From positions 1-64,000 of the forward strand of contig JAGQOH010000009.1 in assembly GCA_020427635.1 (NCBI GenBank): 64,000 bases of DNA, in the 5' to 3' direction. Below are positions 9,150 to 18,757 of the stretch, piece by piece. Within the stretch, counting starts at the first letter, position 1, and every line of letters begins with the position of its first letter. Both the position numbers and the translations under genes were made by a program. The notes beneath the pieces are model-generated. The model did not search any database, was not told the origin of the DNA, and worked only from the letters and a program-made list of their open reading frames with translations. Source of the stretch: Phycisphaerales bacterium (lineage in GTDB: Bacteria > Planctomycetota > Phycisphaerae > Phycisphaerales > UBA1924).

Positions 9150-10445
9150 GTGGCGTCCACACCCACCCAAGCAGATCGCCTCCGCCTGTCCAGACGGGTC
9201 GAATCCCTGCGGCCATCGAGCACCCTCGCGGTCGCCGCCAAAGCCAAGGCCCTCGAGCTCGCGGGCAAACAGATCCTCACCTTCTCAACCGGCGAGCCCG
9301 ACTTCGACACCCCCGAGCCCATCAAGCAAGCCGTCTGGAAGGCCATCCAGGCCGGCCGCACCGGCTACGGCGCTGTCCCGGGCTCCCTTGACGCCCGCAA
9401 GCTCATCGCCGATCGCTTCGCCCGCGAGAACGGGATCGACACCTCGCCCGACCACATCGTCATCTCCGCTGGCGGCAAGCACTGCCTCTACAACATCATC
9501 CAGGCCCTGGTCGACCCCCCCAAGCCGGGCGAGCAACCCGCAGAGGCCATCCTCCCCGTCCCCGCATGGGTGAGCTATGCCCCGCAAGCCGAACTCGCCG
9601 GCGCGAAAGTCATCGAGGTGGACACCACCCCCGACTCGGGCTTCCGCATGTCCCCCGAGCAGCTCGAAGCCGCGATCACCCCCAACACGCGCCTGCTCTT
9701 TCTCAACTCCCCCTCCAACCCCTGCGGCACGATGTACACCCCCGACGACCTCCGCACCCTCGCAGCCGTCGTCGAACGCGCCGCGAACACCATCGCGCCG
9801 AACCTCGTGGTCATCTCCGATGAGATCTACGACAAGCTGATCTATCCCGAACTCGCGCCAAATGAAACGGTCGAACACTTCTCGATTGGTTCGATCCCTG
9901 CGATTGCCGAGCGCGTGATCACGGTGAACGGCTTATCCAAGACCTATGCCATGACCGGCTGGCGGCTCGGCTACTTCACCGGCTCGGGACAATACGGGCT
10001 CGACGTCGCCAAGGGCGCAGCCAAGCTGCAAGCGCAATCAACAACCGCCGTGCCCGATTTCTTCATGCCCGCGTTTGATGCTGCATTCAGTGCGTGCGAT
10101 GCCATCGTGGAAGAACGCCGCCGCGCCTTCGCCTCCCGCGGCAAGCTCATGCACGACATGCTGAGCAACATCCCAGGCCTTGTCACCCCCGCGCCCGTCG
10201 GCGCGTTCTACTGCTTCCCCGATGTTTCAGCACACTTTGGCAAGCGCTCCCCCAACGGCGCGCTGATTGTCTCTGCGATGTCATTCGCCGCAGCACTGCT
10301 CGAAGAACATCTTGTCGCGGTCGTCCCCGGCGAAGACTTCGGCGGCGCCGGCGCCAACTGCTGCCGCCTGACCTTTGCGTGCAACGAAGCGCAGATCACG
10401 CAGGGCGTGGAGCGGGTCGGGGCGTTTGTTGCGAGTTTGAAGTGA
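9150..10445 (+). CDS. PLP-dependent class I aminotransferase (aspartate aminotransferase-like)
   Basis: The product is 431 residues of fold-type I aminotransferase, subgroup Ib, close to bacterial aspartate aminotransferases that interconvert aspartate and oxaloacetate with glutamate/2-oxoglutarate. Signatures are [11 protein letters not shown] (substrate binding), [23 protein letters not shown], the [10 protein letters not shown] segment, and the PLP lysine K264 in [21 protein letters not shown] at 9150 is taken as the start, since the [15 protein letters not shown] segment that normally opens the family lies just downstream; the frame extends to 8712 but overlaps rpsO antisense. Substrate could be aspartate, another amino acid or prephenate. 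A hypothetical protein gene follows 11 bases later. Confidence 0.88.
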   Translation: MASTPTQADRLRLSRRVESLRPSSTLAVAAKAKALELAGKQILTFSTGEPDFDTPEPIKQAVWKAIQAGRTGYGAVPGSLDARKLIADRFARENGIDTSPDHIVISAGGKHCLYNIIQALVDPPKPGEQPAEAILPVPAWVSYAPQAELAGAKVIEVDTTPDSGFRMSPEQLEAAITPNTRLLFLNSPSNPCGTMYTPDDLRTLAAVVERAANTIAPNLVVISDEIYDKLIYPELAPNETVEHFSIGSIPAIAERVITVNGLSKTYAMTGWRLGYFTGSGQYGLDVAKGAAKLQAQSTTAVPDFFMPAFDAAFSACDAIVEERRRAFASRGKLMHDMLSNIPGLVTPAPVGAFYCFPDVSAHFGKRSPNGALIVSAMSFAAALLEEHLVAVVPGEDFGGAGANCCRLTFACNEAQITQGVERVGAFVASLK

Positions 10446-10456
10446 AACTCCGGGTC

Positions 10457-11818
10457 ATGAGCGAGACCGACAAGCGCATCGTGCGCTGGGTCGCGCGCAC
10501 AGTCCTCATTGGATTGTTCACGAGCGGGCTCACACTTGCGATTCGCCTTGCAACCAAACCCGCACCGCCGCCCAATCGCGACTACGTCGCGGAATACAAC
10601 GCGATGCTCGATCAGATCGGGCCGTACGACCAGGGGGTCTGGAATCGAATCGAGGGCGAAGCAATCGTTTGCGAGGTCTACTGCGAGTCGGCGGCGAAGG
10701 AGGTGTTCGGCGACCTGGGCACAGCCGACGACATCAATGTATTCCTACTGCTCTTCCCGGAGGATTACGTCTTCCCCGACCAAAACCCCCCGATCGATCC
10801 CCGAGATGAACTGACCCTTGAGGCGACCCGCCTTGCCTACGAACGCTTGGACGACCTCGATGTCGGTGTATCTCTTGATGAGCCCTTTCGCGCGCCTCCG
10901 ATGAGGCCTCCGCTCCAGTCGCATGTGTTTTCCGGCAACACCGAGGACGTTCGGGCCCTCGGCTTTCTTTTGATGGCTCGCTGCGACTTCGCGCTCCAAA
11001 GACGCGATCGGGCTGGAACGGCGCAACACCTGAGGCGCCTTACGCAATCTGCCCATGTATCAATTCAAAACTGCTCCGGCATGGACATCATTTCCGGCGT
11101 CAGCATGATGCGATACGCACACGTTCAAACCGCGCGCACTATCGCAAGCAACTGCGGAATCAACCCGTCCGAACTTCTCGCTGCGCTCCCACACGATTTG
11201 CGGATGACTCAAGTCATGATGCGAGATTCGAAAGCCAGCCGGCTTCTCTTGCTCGACACCTTCGATCGCCACTTCAACGGCGATCCCACTGGTACGATCG
11301 AGCGCTATGGTCTTCTCACGCGACTGTGGGCAAGCCACGGCGAGTATTACAAGGCGATCAACGACAAGTTTGACCTTGTCGATCAGTGGGTCCAATTGCC
11401 GCCCATCGAGCGACGCAAGCAATCGCTGCGTGATCTAATTGCGCCGGTGAATACGCCGAACAAGTTCATCGATGAACTTATCGAGATCGCACTTTGCAGG
11501 CCCGACTTGATGGACTTTGCTGACCAACGGTACAAGGCCATTCGACTCATGCTGGCCCTTGAAGTTCACCGCGAACGCAATGATGCATACCCAGAGGCGC
11601 TGACCCAACTTGTGCCAGACATTTTGCCCGAGTTGCCTGATGATCCCTACGCTACGGATGGCATGTTCCACTATGCCCGCGAAGGCGATTCGTACCGCCT
11701 TTGGTCCGTTGCGTTCGATGGCGTCGATGACAACGGTGCGCCGATGGAATCCAAACGCGGCAACGACCCATTCAGCGGCAAGGGCGACTGGTTACTTTTC
11801 CCACCACCACCCGAGTAG
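10457..11818 (+). CDS. membrane-anchored hypothetical protein
   Basis: The product is 453 residues. One N-terminal transmembrane segment (about residues 9-30, WVARTVLIGLFTSGLTLAI) is followed by a large soluble, mostly helical region presumably outside the cytoplasm. The C-terminus reads DDPYATDGMFHYAREGDSYRLW and then VAFDGVDDNG, a pattern like the C-terminal part of planctomycete pseudopilin-type proteins, where glycine- and aspartate-rich segments bind calcium. I recognise no enzyme family. It starts 11 bases after the aminotransferase stop and may be co-transcribed with it; no functional link is evident. It ends two bases before the bipartite hairpin element. Confidence 0.7.
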   Translation: MSETDKRIVRWVARTVLIGLFTSGLTLAIRLATKPAPPPNRDYVAEYNAMLDQIGPYDQGVWNRIEGEAIVCEVYCESAAKEVFGDLGTADDINVFLLLFPEDYVFPDQNPPIDPRDELTLEATRLAYERLDDLDVGVSLDEPFRAPPMRPPLQSHVFSGNTEDVRALGFLLMARCDFALQRRDRAGTAQHLRRLTQSAHVSIQNCSGMDIISGVSMMRYAHVQTARTIASNCGINPSELLAALPHDLRMTQVMMRDSKASRLLLLDTFDRHFNGDPTGTIERYGLLTRLWASHGEYYKAINDKFDLVDQWVQLPPIERRKQSLRDLIAPVNTPNKFIDELIEIALCRPDLMDFADQRYKAIRLMLALEVHRERNDAYPEALTQLVPDILPELPDDPYATDGMFHYAREGDSYRLWSVAFDGVDDNGAPMESKRGNDPFSGKGDWLLFPPPPE

Positions 11819-11820
11819 TC

Positions 11821-11902
11821 GTGTGCCGTGGTTGCCTTGGGCAACCACGCGTGTCTGCAACCAAGTTTCAAGACATGGTCACCCAAGGTGACCATGGCAC
11901 AC
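11821..11902. repeat. bipartite palindromic element, copy A
   Basis: Two perfect hairpins stand 25 bases apart: a 9-bp stem with a TTG loop (11828-11848) and a 10-bp stem with a CAA loop (11874-11896). The outer ends (11821-11832 and 11891-11902) are also inverted repeats of each other, 12 bp with one G-U pair, so the whole unit can fold as one long stem or as two separate hairpins. The element fills the gap between two convergent genes. A second copy in opposite orientation is at 25403-25483. Confidence 0.85.
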
Positions 11903-11911
11903 GAGCGAAGC

Positions 11912-13309
11912 TCACACCAACAACATCATCGGCGCTTCGAGCATCTGCTTCACCGTCGCCAGATACTGCGCAGCCATCGCGCCATCGATCACGCGGTGAT
12001 CGCTCGACATCGTCATCTGCATCTCGTGCCCGATCTCGATCGTGTCGACGCCATCCTTCTCGACCACCACAGGCTTCTTGATCGCGCCGCCCACCGCAAG
12101 AATCGCCGAGTTGGGCGGATTGATAATCGCGGTGAAATGCTCGACGCCATACATGCCAAGGTTCGAGATCGTGAACGTTGCCCCGGACATTTCGTCGATC
12201 GTCAAGCCGCGCTCGCGGGCCTTCATCGCCAGCGCCTTCGTATTCGCCGAGATCTGCCGCAGCCCCATGCGATCGGCATGCTTGAGCACGCCAACCACGA
12301 GCCCGCCGCCCTCGCCACTTGCCTGATCGATCGGCAGCGCAATCGCAACACCAACATTCACTTCGCCATGGAATTGGACGCTCTTGCCGTACTCGCCCCA
12401 TGACGCGTTGATGTACGGGTGCTGATACATCGCCTTCGCGCACGCCCGCACCACGAAATCATTCACGCTCAGCTTCACGCCATAGGGCTTGAGCTGCTCG
12501 TTGATGTGCTCCCGCTGCTCGAGCAGCGCATCCATCCGCGCCGTCACCGTCACCTGATAGTGCGGCACGCTCGTCTTGCTCTCCACCAACCGCCGTGCGA
12601 TGGTCGCACGCATATTCGAGAGCGCCACGGTCTTGCCCTGCAGCATCGGGCCATCGCCCATGTCGAACGCAGTGCCGGGCACTGTTGCTGCGACAGGCGC
12701 TGCGCCGCGCGACGGCTGCGCGGGCGCAGGCATGGGCACTGGCGCTGCCATTGGTGCAACTGCCCCACCGCCGCGCGCCGCTGCTTCGACATCGCGTTGA
12801 ATGATGCGCCCGCCGGGGCCTGTGCCTTCGATGCCGGCAAGATTCACGCCGCGTTCCTGCGCGACCTTCTTGGCGAGGGGCGATGCAAACACGCGCCCGC
12901 CGCCATGGCCGTTGCTCGTGTGCGCGGGTTCCGCGACGGCGGTGCTCGATGCGCCATTGCTCGACGAATCGCTCCCGCCCGATGATGCCGCTGCCGTCTC
13001 CTCGCTCTTCGCAGGCGCGCTCGCGTTGGCACCATCGGCATACTGCGCCTTTACGCTGGCCGCGTCCTCGCCGTCCTCTGCAAGCACCATGATCGCCGTG
13101 CCGACGCGCACGCTCTTGCCTTCCTTGAGCAGCAACGCCGCGACCGTACCATCGTCGAAACTCTGCAGCTCCATCGTGGCCTTGTCGGTTTCGATGTCGC
13201 CCAGCACATCGCCCGCCGAGACGCTGTCGCCTTCCTTGACGCTCCACGACACGATGGTGCCTTGCTCCATGGTGTCGGACAGGCGGGGCATGGTGATTTC
13301 GATGGACAT
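11912..13309 (-). CDS. pdhC: pyruvate dehydrogenase E2, dihydrolipoamide acetyltransferase
   Basis: This is the core of the pyruvate dehydrogenase complex; it transfers acetyl from lipoyl to CoA. The product is 465 residues: one N-terminal lipoyl domain with the lipoylation motif ETDKATME near residue 45, an alanine/serine-rich linker, a peripheral-subunit binding domain (ASPLAKKVAQERGVNL to GTGPGGRI), a second alanine/proline-rich linker, and the catalytic CAT domain with SSDHRVIDGAMAAQYL, whose histidine and aspartate are catalytic. Its ATG overlaps the E1 beta stop by one base, so translation is coupled. E3 (dihydrolipoamide dehydrogenase) is not in the window. The gene stops 9 bases from the bipartite hairpin element. 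Confidence 0.95.
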   Translation of the reverse strand: MSIEITMPRLSDTMEQGTIVSWSVKEGDSVSAGDVLGDIETDKATMELQSFDDGTVAALLLKEGKSVRVGTAIMVLAEDGEDAASVKAQYADGANASAPAKSEETAAASSGGSDSSSNGASSTAVAEPAHTSNGHGGGRVFASPLAKKVAQERGVNLAGIEGTGPGGRIIQRDVEAAARGGGAVAPMAAPVPMPAPAQPSRGAAPVAATVPGTAFDMGDGPMLQGKTVALSNMRATIARRLVESKTSVPHYQVTVTARMDALLEQREHINEQLKPYGVKLSVNDFVVRACAKAMYQHPYINASWGEYGKSVQFHGEVNVGVAIALPIDQASGEGGGLVVGVLKHADRMGLRQISANTKALAMKARERGLTIDEMSGATFTISNLGMYGVEHFTAIINPPNSAILAVGGAIKKPVVVEKDGVDTIEIGHEMQMTMSSDHRVIDGAMAAQYLATVKQMLEAPMMLLV

Positions 13310-14328
13310 CAGAGCGCCCCCTTCACAGCCTTCACAATCTTCCCCGCATTCGGCAAGTACGCCTGCTCCAACACCTTCGAATACGGCGTCGGCACATCGT
13401 CCGTCGTCACGCGCACCGGCGGATGATCGAGCCAGTCAAAGCAGCGCTCGCACACCTGCGCCATCACCTCACTCGCAATGCCCGCGAAGGGCCAGCTCTG
13501 ATCGACAATCACGATGCGGTTCGTCTTCTTGACGCTCTCGATGATCGAATCAATATCGAGCGGGCGAATCGTGCGCATATCGAGCACATCAACTTCGATG
13601 CCGTCGGTCGCCAGTTCGTCCGCGGCTTCCAGGCAGAAATTCACAGGCCGCCCAAAGCTCACGAGCGTGCACGCATCACCCTCGCGATGCTTGTACGCCT
13701 GTCCGAACGGAATCGCATATTGCTCTTCAGGCACATGCGCCTTGTCGCCCAGCATGCGCTCACTCTCGAGGAAGAACACCGGATCCGGATCGCGAATCGC
13801 CGTGACAAGCAAGCCCTTCGCGTCATACGGGCAGCTCGGAATCGCCATCTTCAAGCCCGGGACGTTTGCATAGAGGGCTTCAACACACCAGCTGTGCGTC
13901 GAGCCAAGCTGCCCGCCCGCGCCGTCGTTGCCGCGAAAGACCGCAGGGCACCCCCACTGTCCGCCTGACATATACAGCATCTTCGGCGCGTTGTTCAGAA
14001 TCTGATCGGCAGCAACAAGACTGAACGACCAGCTCATGAATTCGACAATCGGCTTGAGCCCATACATCGCGGCCCCGATCGCGAGCCCGGCAAAGCCGTT
14101 CTCCGAAATCGGCGTATCAATGATGCGCTTCGGCCCGAACTCCTCGAGCATGCCCTCGGAGACTTTGTACGCGCCTTTGTATTGCGCCACCTCTTCGCCA
14201 AGCAGGAAGATGCGCTCATCATTGCGCATCTCTTCGCTCATGGCTTCCCGCAGCGCTTCGCGAAACTGAATCACGCGATCGCCCGTGCGAGGGGGAAGGG
14301 CACCAACTGCATCCATGACTGCTGACAT
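13309..14328 (-). CDS. pdhB: pyruvate dehydrogenase E1 component, beta subunit
   Basis: The product is 339 residues of the transketolase-like beta chain that pairs with E1 alpha to decarboxylate pyruvate on thiamine diphosphate. Family segments are FREALREAMSEEM, FLLGEEVAQYKGAYKVSEG, DTPISENGFAGLAIGAAM, PIVEFMSWSFSLVAADQ and GQLGSTHSW, with the C-terminal transketolase domain (DVLDMRTIRPLD). The start overlaps the E1 alpha stop by one base and its stop overlaps the E2 start, giving a tightly coupled three-gene operon. Substrate is taken as pyruvate rather than a branched-chain 2-oxo acid or acetoin from overall similarity; the sequence alone does not fully exclude acetoin dehydrogenase. Confidence 0.93.
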   Translation of the reverse strand: MSAVMDAVGALPPRTGDRVIQFREALREAMSEEMRNDERIFLLGEEVAQYKGAYKVSEGMLEEFGPKRIIDTPISENGFAGLAIGAAMYGLKPIVEFMSWSFSLVAADQILNNAPKMLYMSGGQWGCPAVFRGNDGAGGQLGSTHSWCVEALYANVPGLKMAIPSCPYDAKGLLVTAIRDPDPVFFLESERMLGDKAHVPEEQYAIPFGQAYKHREGDACTLVSFGRPVNFCLEAADELATDGIEVDVLDMRTIRPLDIDSIIESVKKTNRIVIVDQSWPFAGIASEVMAQVCERCFDWLDHPPVRVTTDDVPTPYSKVLEQAYLPNAGKIVKAVKGAL

Positions 14329-15464
14329 CAGTTCCCCTCCAACAGTGCATTGCCGGCGCCCTCGACATACACATCAGGCCCCAGCGGGCTCAGGTTCTTC
14401 TCGCGGTTCACATACACGTCGCTGTAGAGTTCTGAGAGATCGGGCTCCGGGCTCTCTTCGGCGTACTCCACCGCCGCGCGCACCTGCGCCTTCACGTCCT
14501 TCTGCATGTCCTTGTACTGCTCGTCCGTCAGGCTCTCGCGCTCGTTGAGCAGATAGTCACTCAACGTCACAATCGGGTCGCGCTCCTGATACGTCAGCAC
14601 TTCATCCTTCTCGCGGTACTTCTGCGGGTCGCTCATCGAGTGGCCCTGATAGCGGTAGGTCTTCAGGTTCACGAAGCCCGGGCGCTGCTCATCACGCAGC
14701 ACGTCCGCGAACGGCTTGAAGTTGTCATACACATCCATCATGTCCATGCCGTCGAACTCGAGGTACTCGATGCCATACGCCGCTGCCTTGCGCCCCAGAT
14801 CCTTCGCCATCGTCGTGCCACGATGAATTGCAGTGCCCATCGAGTAACCGTTGTTCTCGACGATGTAGATCACGGGAATGCTGAGCAGCCCGGCGAGGTT
14901 CATCGCCTCGTGCAGCGCACCCTGGTTCAGTGCGCCATCGCCCAGATAGCACAGGCACACCTTTTTCTTGGCCTTGCCGCCATCGAGACCTTTCTTGAGC
15001 ACTTCCCACTCATAGCGCGCGGCGAACGCGAGCCCTGCGCCGACGGGCGTCTGCGCACTCACGATGCCGTGCCCGCCAAACAGCCAGTTGGGCTTGTCGA
15101 ACATGTGCATCGACCCGCCCTTGCCCTTGGCGCAGCCGGTGACCTTGCCAAACATCTCAGCCATGCAGAACTTCGGATCCATGCCGCGTGCGAGTGCGTG
15201 CCCGTGATCGCGATAGGCCGTGATCACCGGATCATCTGGCTCGACACTGCGGATCGTGCCGAGCGCGCAGGCTTCCTGCCCGTTGTAGACATGGCAGAAG
15301 CCGCCGATCTTCGCCTGCTGATACGCCGCCATCGTGCGCAGCTCGAATTCGCGCATGAGCAGCAAGTCGCGCAGCCACCCATGCAGCGTCTTGTCTGGCA
15401 GCTTTGCGGCCAAGCCCTTGGCCCGATTGTTCCCAGCCCTGGTCTGCGTCGTCGTTGTCGGCAT
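14328..15464 (-). CDS. pdhA: pyruvate dehydrogenase E1 component, alpha subunit
   Basis: The product is 378 residues of thiamine diphosphate-binding alpha chain. The ThDP motif begins GDGALNQGALHEAMNLA and ends in ENNGYSMGT; the substrate and phosphorylation-loop region reads YRYQGHSMSDPQKYR. The GGHGIVSAQTPVGAGLA segment is typical of the pyruvate-specific family. The ATG at 15464 is preferred because GGGGAG lies four bases upstream; the frame runs on to 15521 without conserved sequence. It is the first gene of pdhA-pdhB-pdhC, 159 bases after the upstream Cys/Met enzyme gene, so the operon promoter probably lies in that gap. Confidence 0.95.
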   Translation of the reverse strand: MPTTTTQTRAGNNRAKGLAAKLPDKTLHGWLRDLLLMREFELRTMAAYQQAKIGGFCHVYNGQEACALGTIRSVEPDDPVITAYRDHGHALARGMDPKFCMAEMFGKVTGCAKGKGGSMHMFDKPNWLFGGHGIVSAQTPVGAGLAFAARYEWEVLKKGLDGGKAKKKVCLCYLGDGALNQGALHEAMNLAGLLSIPVIYIVENNGYSMGTAIHRGTTMAKDLGRKAAAYGIEYLEFDGMDMMDVYDNFKPFADVLRDEQRPGFVNLKTYRYQGHSMSDPQKYREKDEVLTYQERDPIVTLSDYLLNERESLTDEQYKDMQKDVKAQVRAAVEYAEESPEPDLSELYSDVYVNREKNLSPLGPDVYVEGAGNALLEGN

Positions 15465-15623
15465 GCGGTCTCCCCGGCCCGTCTGCGATGCAAGCGCTCC
15501 GGTCCCTGTATCGGCGCGCACGATAACCCTCTGTCGGCTCGATATCCCGATTCTAGCCGAATCCCGCCACCCCGAGCAGGGGGCTTGGCCGCATCACCAG
15601 GGCCACCGCCGCGACGTACGGCC

Positions 15624-16847
15624 CTACGGCAGTCCCACCGCGTTGATCGCCCGCTCGAGCTGGCGCCACCGCTGCTCGAGGCTGCCCGTGTACCCCACGG
15701 AGATGCGCACGAGCCCGGGTGAGAGCCCTGCGGACTGTCGCGCCTCCTCTGACATCTCGCTCGACGTCGAACTCGCCGAGCACGACATCAAGGTGTCGAA
15801 GTACCCAAGGCTTACCGCCATGAACCCGAAACGCTCTGTGTTCTGCAAGTGCTCCATGAACTGGTTCGCGCGCTCCGTCGACTTCAGGTCCAACGCAAAA
15901 ACGCCGCCAAATCCATAGTCCCGGTGCGCCAGGCGCGCCAAGAGCGCATGATCCGGATGACTCTCAAGCCCCGGATACACAACCTTGTGCCCCATGGCCT
16001 CGATGCGCTGCGCAAAGGCCAGTGCCCGGCGGCTATGCTCGGCCATCCGCAATCCTAAGTGTGGCAAGCGTAAGCTGATGCTGAACGCCACCTTCGGATC
16101 CATGGTGGGCCCCAGCAGCATGAGCGACCCCAGGTGCAAGTCCATCAAGCTCGTGATGAACTCCGTGCTTCCACAGATGATCCCTGCAATGATGTCCGAC
16201 GCGCCGTTCACGAACTTCGTGGCGCTATAGACCACCACGTCGGCGCCGAGCTGGATCGGCGAGACCACCAGCGGCGTAAACGTGTTGTCGACGACCAGCT
16301 TCGCCCCGTGCCGATGCGCAAGCTCCGCAAGTTTCGGAATGTCCGCCACGCGCAACGTCGGGTTGCTGAGCGTCTCGACATACAGCACCTTGGTCTTCGC
16401 CGTGAACGCCTGATCAACCTGCGCCAGATCTCGAGCGTCAACAAATGTCGTTCGAATCCCCGCCTTTGCGGGCAGGTAGTCATTGAGCAGCGCGTAGGTC
16501 CCGCCGTACAGCGTGTCCCCCGCGACGACATGCTCGCCTGTGTTGCACAACTGCATGACGGTCGCAGCGATCGCGCCCATGCCACTGGCCGCGCAATAGC
16601 CTGCCTCCGCCCCCTCGAGCGCCGCCATCTGGCGACCAAGCACATACACCGTGGGATTGAAGTGCCGCCCGTAGAGGTAGCACCCGCCCGTGTCGGGCCC
16701 GCGCCGCCCTTGGAAAATCTCGGGCATCGTGCCGGCGTGCATGACAGTAAACGTCGTGCTTGCCTCAATGGACATATTGACGCCGCCATGCTCACCAAAC
16801 TCGTGGCGCACGTCGGCAAACGCCTCAAGCGGATCGAACTCGGGCAT
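15624..16847 (-). CDS. Cys/Met metabolism PLP-dependent enzyme (methionine gamma-lyase/cystathionine gamma-synthase type)
   Basis: The product is 407 residues of the trans-sulfuration PLP family. Signatures are YGRHFNPTV, the SGMGAIAA segment, VVAGDTLYGGTYALL, ETLSNPTLRVADI, VVDNTFTPLV and the PLP lysine K211 in YSATKFVNGASDIIAG. The cysteine-containing SLGYFDTLMSCSASSTS replaces the SLG…ESLIQHPASMTH pattern of many relatives, so substrate specificity cannot be read off. Candidates are methionine or homocysteine gamma-lyase and cystathionine gamma-synthase/lyase. The start at 16847 has AAGGAG nine bases upstream; a longer frame to 16931 runs into the hairpin downstream of the next gene and is rejected. 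Confidence 0.85.
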   Translation of the reverse strand: MPEFDPLEAFADVRHEFGEHGGVNMSIEASTTFTVMHAGTMPEIFQGRRGPDTGGCYLYGRHFNPTVYVLGRQMAALEGAEAGYCAASGMGAIAATVMQLCNTGEHVVAGDTLYGGTYALLNDYLPAKAGIRTTFVDARDLAQVDQAFTAKTKVLYVETLSNPTLRVADIPKLAELAHRHGAKLVVDNTFTPLVVSPIQLGADVVVYSATKFVNGASDIIAGIICGSTEFITSLMDLHLGSLMLLGPTMDPKVAFSISLRLPHLGLRMAEHSRRALAFAQRIEAMGHKVVYPGLESHPDHALLARLAHRDYGFGGVFALDLKSTERANQFMEHLQNTERFGFMAVSLGYFDTLMSCSASSTSSEMSEEARQSAGLSPGLVRISVGYTGSLEQRWRQLERAINAVGLP

Positions 16848-16894
16848 CTTGCAACACTCCTTCGGGCTTGCGAGCGGCGGAGGCGCATATGACA

Positions 16895-16933
16895 GCATGC
16901 CCGCTGCACCATTGCAAGGTGGAGCGGGCATGC
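16895..16933 (-). terminator. strong hairpin, putative terminator
   Basis: An 11-bp perfect stem (16895-16905 with 16923-16933) continues after one mismatch with 4 bp and a seven-base loop. It lies 40 bases beyond the stop of the minus-strand EEP-family gene. No T-run follows, so it may be a mRNA 3'-end hairpin or processing site rather than a classical intrinsic terminator. Confidence 0.55.
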
Positions 16934-16972
16934 AGATGGCCTCGTCGTGCTAAGCCGACCCAGCCTTGCGAA

Positions 16973-18493
16973 TCAGCAAACGTTCCCGAAGTTGAACAGC
17001 ACCAGGTTCAGGTCGCCAAGGTCGACCATTCCATTGCCATCCACATCGCCATTCGTGCCCGGCGTCACCGTATTGCCAAAGTTGAACAGCACGGTGTTGA
17101 CGTCCGCGAGATCGACCGCGTTGTTGCCGTCGGCATCACCCGGGCAGACCACGCTGGCCACATTGCCAATGATCTGCACCATCCGATTGGGCTCATCAAT
17201 GTCATCGCTGACAATAGAAACCGTCTCGTCGATCGGGCCCACGATGTTGGTCATCACGCCGACCACATGCACATTGCCACTGCCCGCGGCCGCAACGTAG
17301 TTGCCAAACGTGACCGACAGTCCGCTCGAACCAAAGAGGGTGTAGTTCAGGTCGGCAATGCCATTCGCCGACCACAGCGCCACATCGCCCGCGTTGTCGA
17401 CCGGCACCATCGCGTCGACCGACGAACCCTGCGCCACAGTGCCGATGTCGATCACCAGCGGGGCGTCGACCTTTGGAGGCACGCGCATGTCCATGAACAC
17501 CGGCAGGTGCCCTGCGCCCACGCAGACATTGATCAGCGCCTGCGCAACCGCCGGCCCGACCATCGAATTGCCCGTGGTCGTCAACGTCGTGTTGAAGCTT
17601 GTCCCATCGTTGCCCCAGGCTCGATACGAGTGATTCGGATCGTTCCAGGTCGTTGTGCTGTAGGGGATTGCTGCGTCACCGATGTAATCCATCCCGAGAC
17701 CGTCCACGAGCGAAAAACTCGCCAGCAACTGGTCGTGACGGTCGTCCATGCCGCCCGCGCCGATCGGATCCTGTGTATGCACGAACCTAAAAGTGCCCGT
17801 GTTGTTCCAGTTTCCAGGCGTGAAGATGGGATCAAACAGCCGCCCGTCGTTGTTCGCCATGCTCGATGTCATGTGAACGTATGCCGACTGCGACGAGCTT
17901 TGAATGTTGAAGTCGCCCCCAAGAATGAAATTCCAGCCAGCCGGCAGAGACTCAGCGTTGGCACGAATGTTCTGCGCCTCGATCAACCGCCGGTCCTGAT
18001 CCGAACTTGCTGAGCCCGCCTTCATGTGGCTCGCGTAGAGCGCGATGACCGCTTCCGGGGCCGCGTAGTCCTTGATCCGCACGTCATAGCGATTGACATC
18101 GCGCGGCGGAAGCGGCGGACCGGCGCCGATCTGAATCACGGTCATCCCGAGAAAGTCCACCTTGCTCGTGCGATAGAACATCGCGTTGTCGGTGTCGTTG
18201 CCATTGTTGAAGGGTGCCGCCGCCCAATCCCCTGGGCTGCCCGGCGCTGTGTTGAGAATGCTCAAGAAGCTGTTCACTGCCGCCTGGCTCAGGAACTCTT
18301 CACAAAGAAAAATGTCCGGCGCCATCGCCTCGCCATTGAAAGACTCGTAGATCGACGTCTGCAGGTCAGCAGCCCGCCCGCCGTTGTAGTTCGAGATGTT
18401 CCAGTTCGCCACCCGCAGCTGGGCCATCGCGTTCGGCGCCATCGTTCCCGCGCAGACCGCAACCACCAACCCCAACACACCACTTCGCTTCAT
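16973..18493 (-). CDS. secreted endonuclease/exonuclease/phosphatase-family protein with dockerin-like C-terminus
   Basis: The product is 506 residues with a Sec signal peptide (MKRSGVLGLVVAVCAGTM to AMAQ). The N-terminal ~270 residues resemble the EEP fold: RVANWNISNYNG near the start, CEEFLS, YASHMKAGS, FILGGDFNI and a late DDRHDQLLASFSL, which correspond to the metal- and phosphate-binding loops of DNase I-like enzymes. The order is normal, but the final SDH motif is replaced by DRHDQ, so activity is uncertain. A middle beta-rich region follows. The C-terminus has two EF-hand repeats (CPGDADGNNAVDLADV and GDVDGNGMVDLGDL). The ATG at 18493 has AGAGGG nine bases upstream. It is divergent from the 18758 gene across 264 bases that must hold both promoters. 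Confidence 0.75.
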   Translation of the reverse strand: MKRSGVLGLVVAVCAGTMAPNAMAQLRVANWNISNYNGGRAADLQTSIYESFNGEAMAPDIFLCEEFLSQAAVNSFLSILNTAPGSPGDWAAAPFNNGNDTDNAMFYRTSKVDFLGMTVIQIGAGPPLPPRDVNRYDVRIKDYAAPEAVIALYASHMKAGSASSDQDRRLIEAQNIRANAESLPAGWNFILGGDFNIQSSSQSAYVHMTSSMANNDGRLFDPIFTPGNWNNTGTFRFVHTQDPIGAGGMDDRHDQLLASFSLVDGLGMDYIGDAAIPYSTTTWNDPNHSYRAWGNDGTSFNTTLTTTGNSMVGPAVAQALINVCVGAGHLPVFMDMRVPPKVDAPLVIDIGTVAQGSSVDAMVPVDNAGDVALWSANGIADLNYTLFGSSGLSVTFGNYVAAAGSGNVHVVGVMTNIVGPIDETVSIVSDDIDEPNRMVQIIGNVASVVCPGDADGNNAVDLADVNTVLFNFGNTVTPGTNGDVDGNGMVDLGDLNLVLFNFGNVC

Positions 18494-18757
18494 GTTCCAC
18501 ATCCCTCTTCGTCGACACCCACATTGGCCCCTGGGAGTCATGCCTGGGGCCCTGTCGCCCCACCCTGCCTTTCTCGGCCCAGGGCGGATCGGACACGCAT
18601 GCTATCTGAAACGTGCATCCAGAACACTTTGAAATTCGCCGAAACCCAAACAGAAGCTAGAGTTGTGAAGCGGAACCGGGTGCCGAAGGTACAATTCGGA
18701 GCCCAAAGGCAGCCCTGAACCCGCGATGACCGATAACAGTGCGGGATCACCCGTTAT

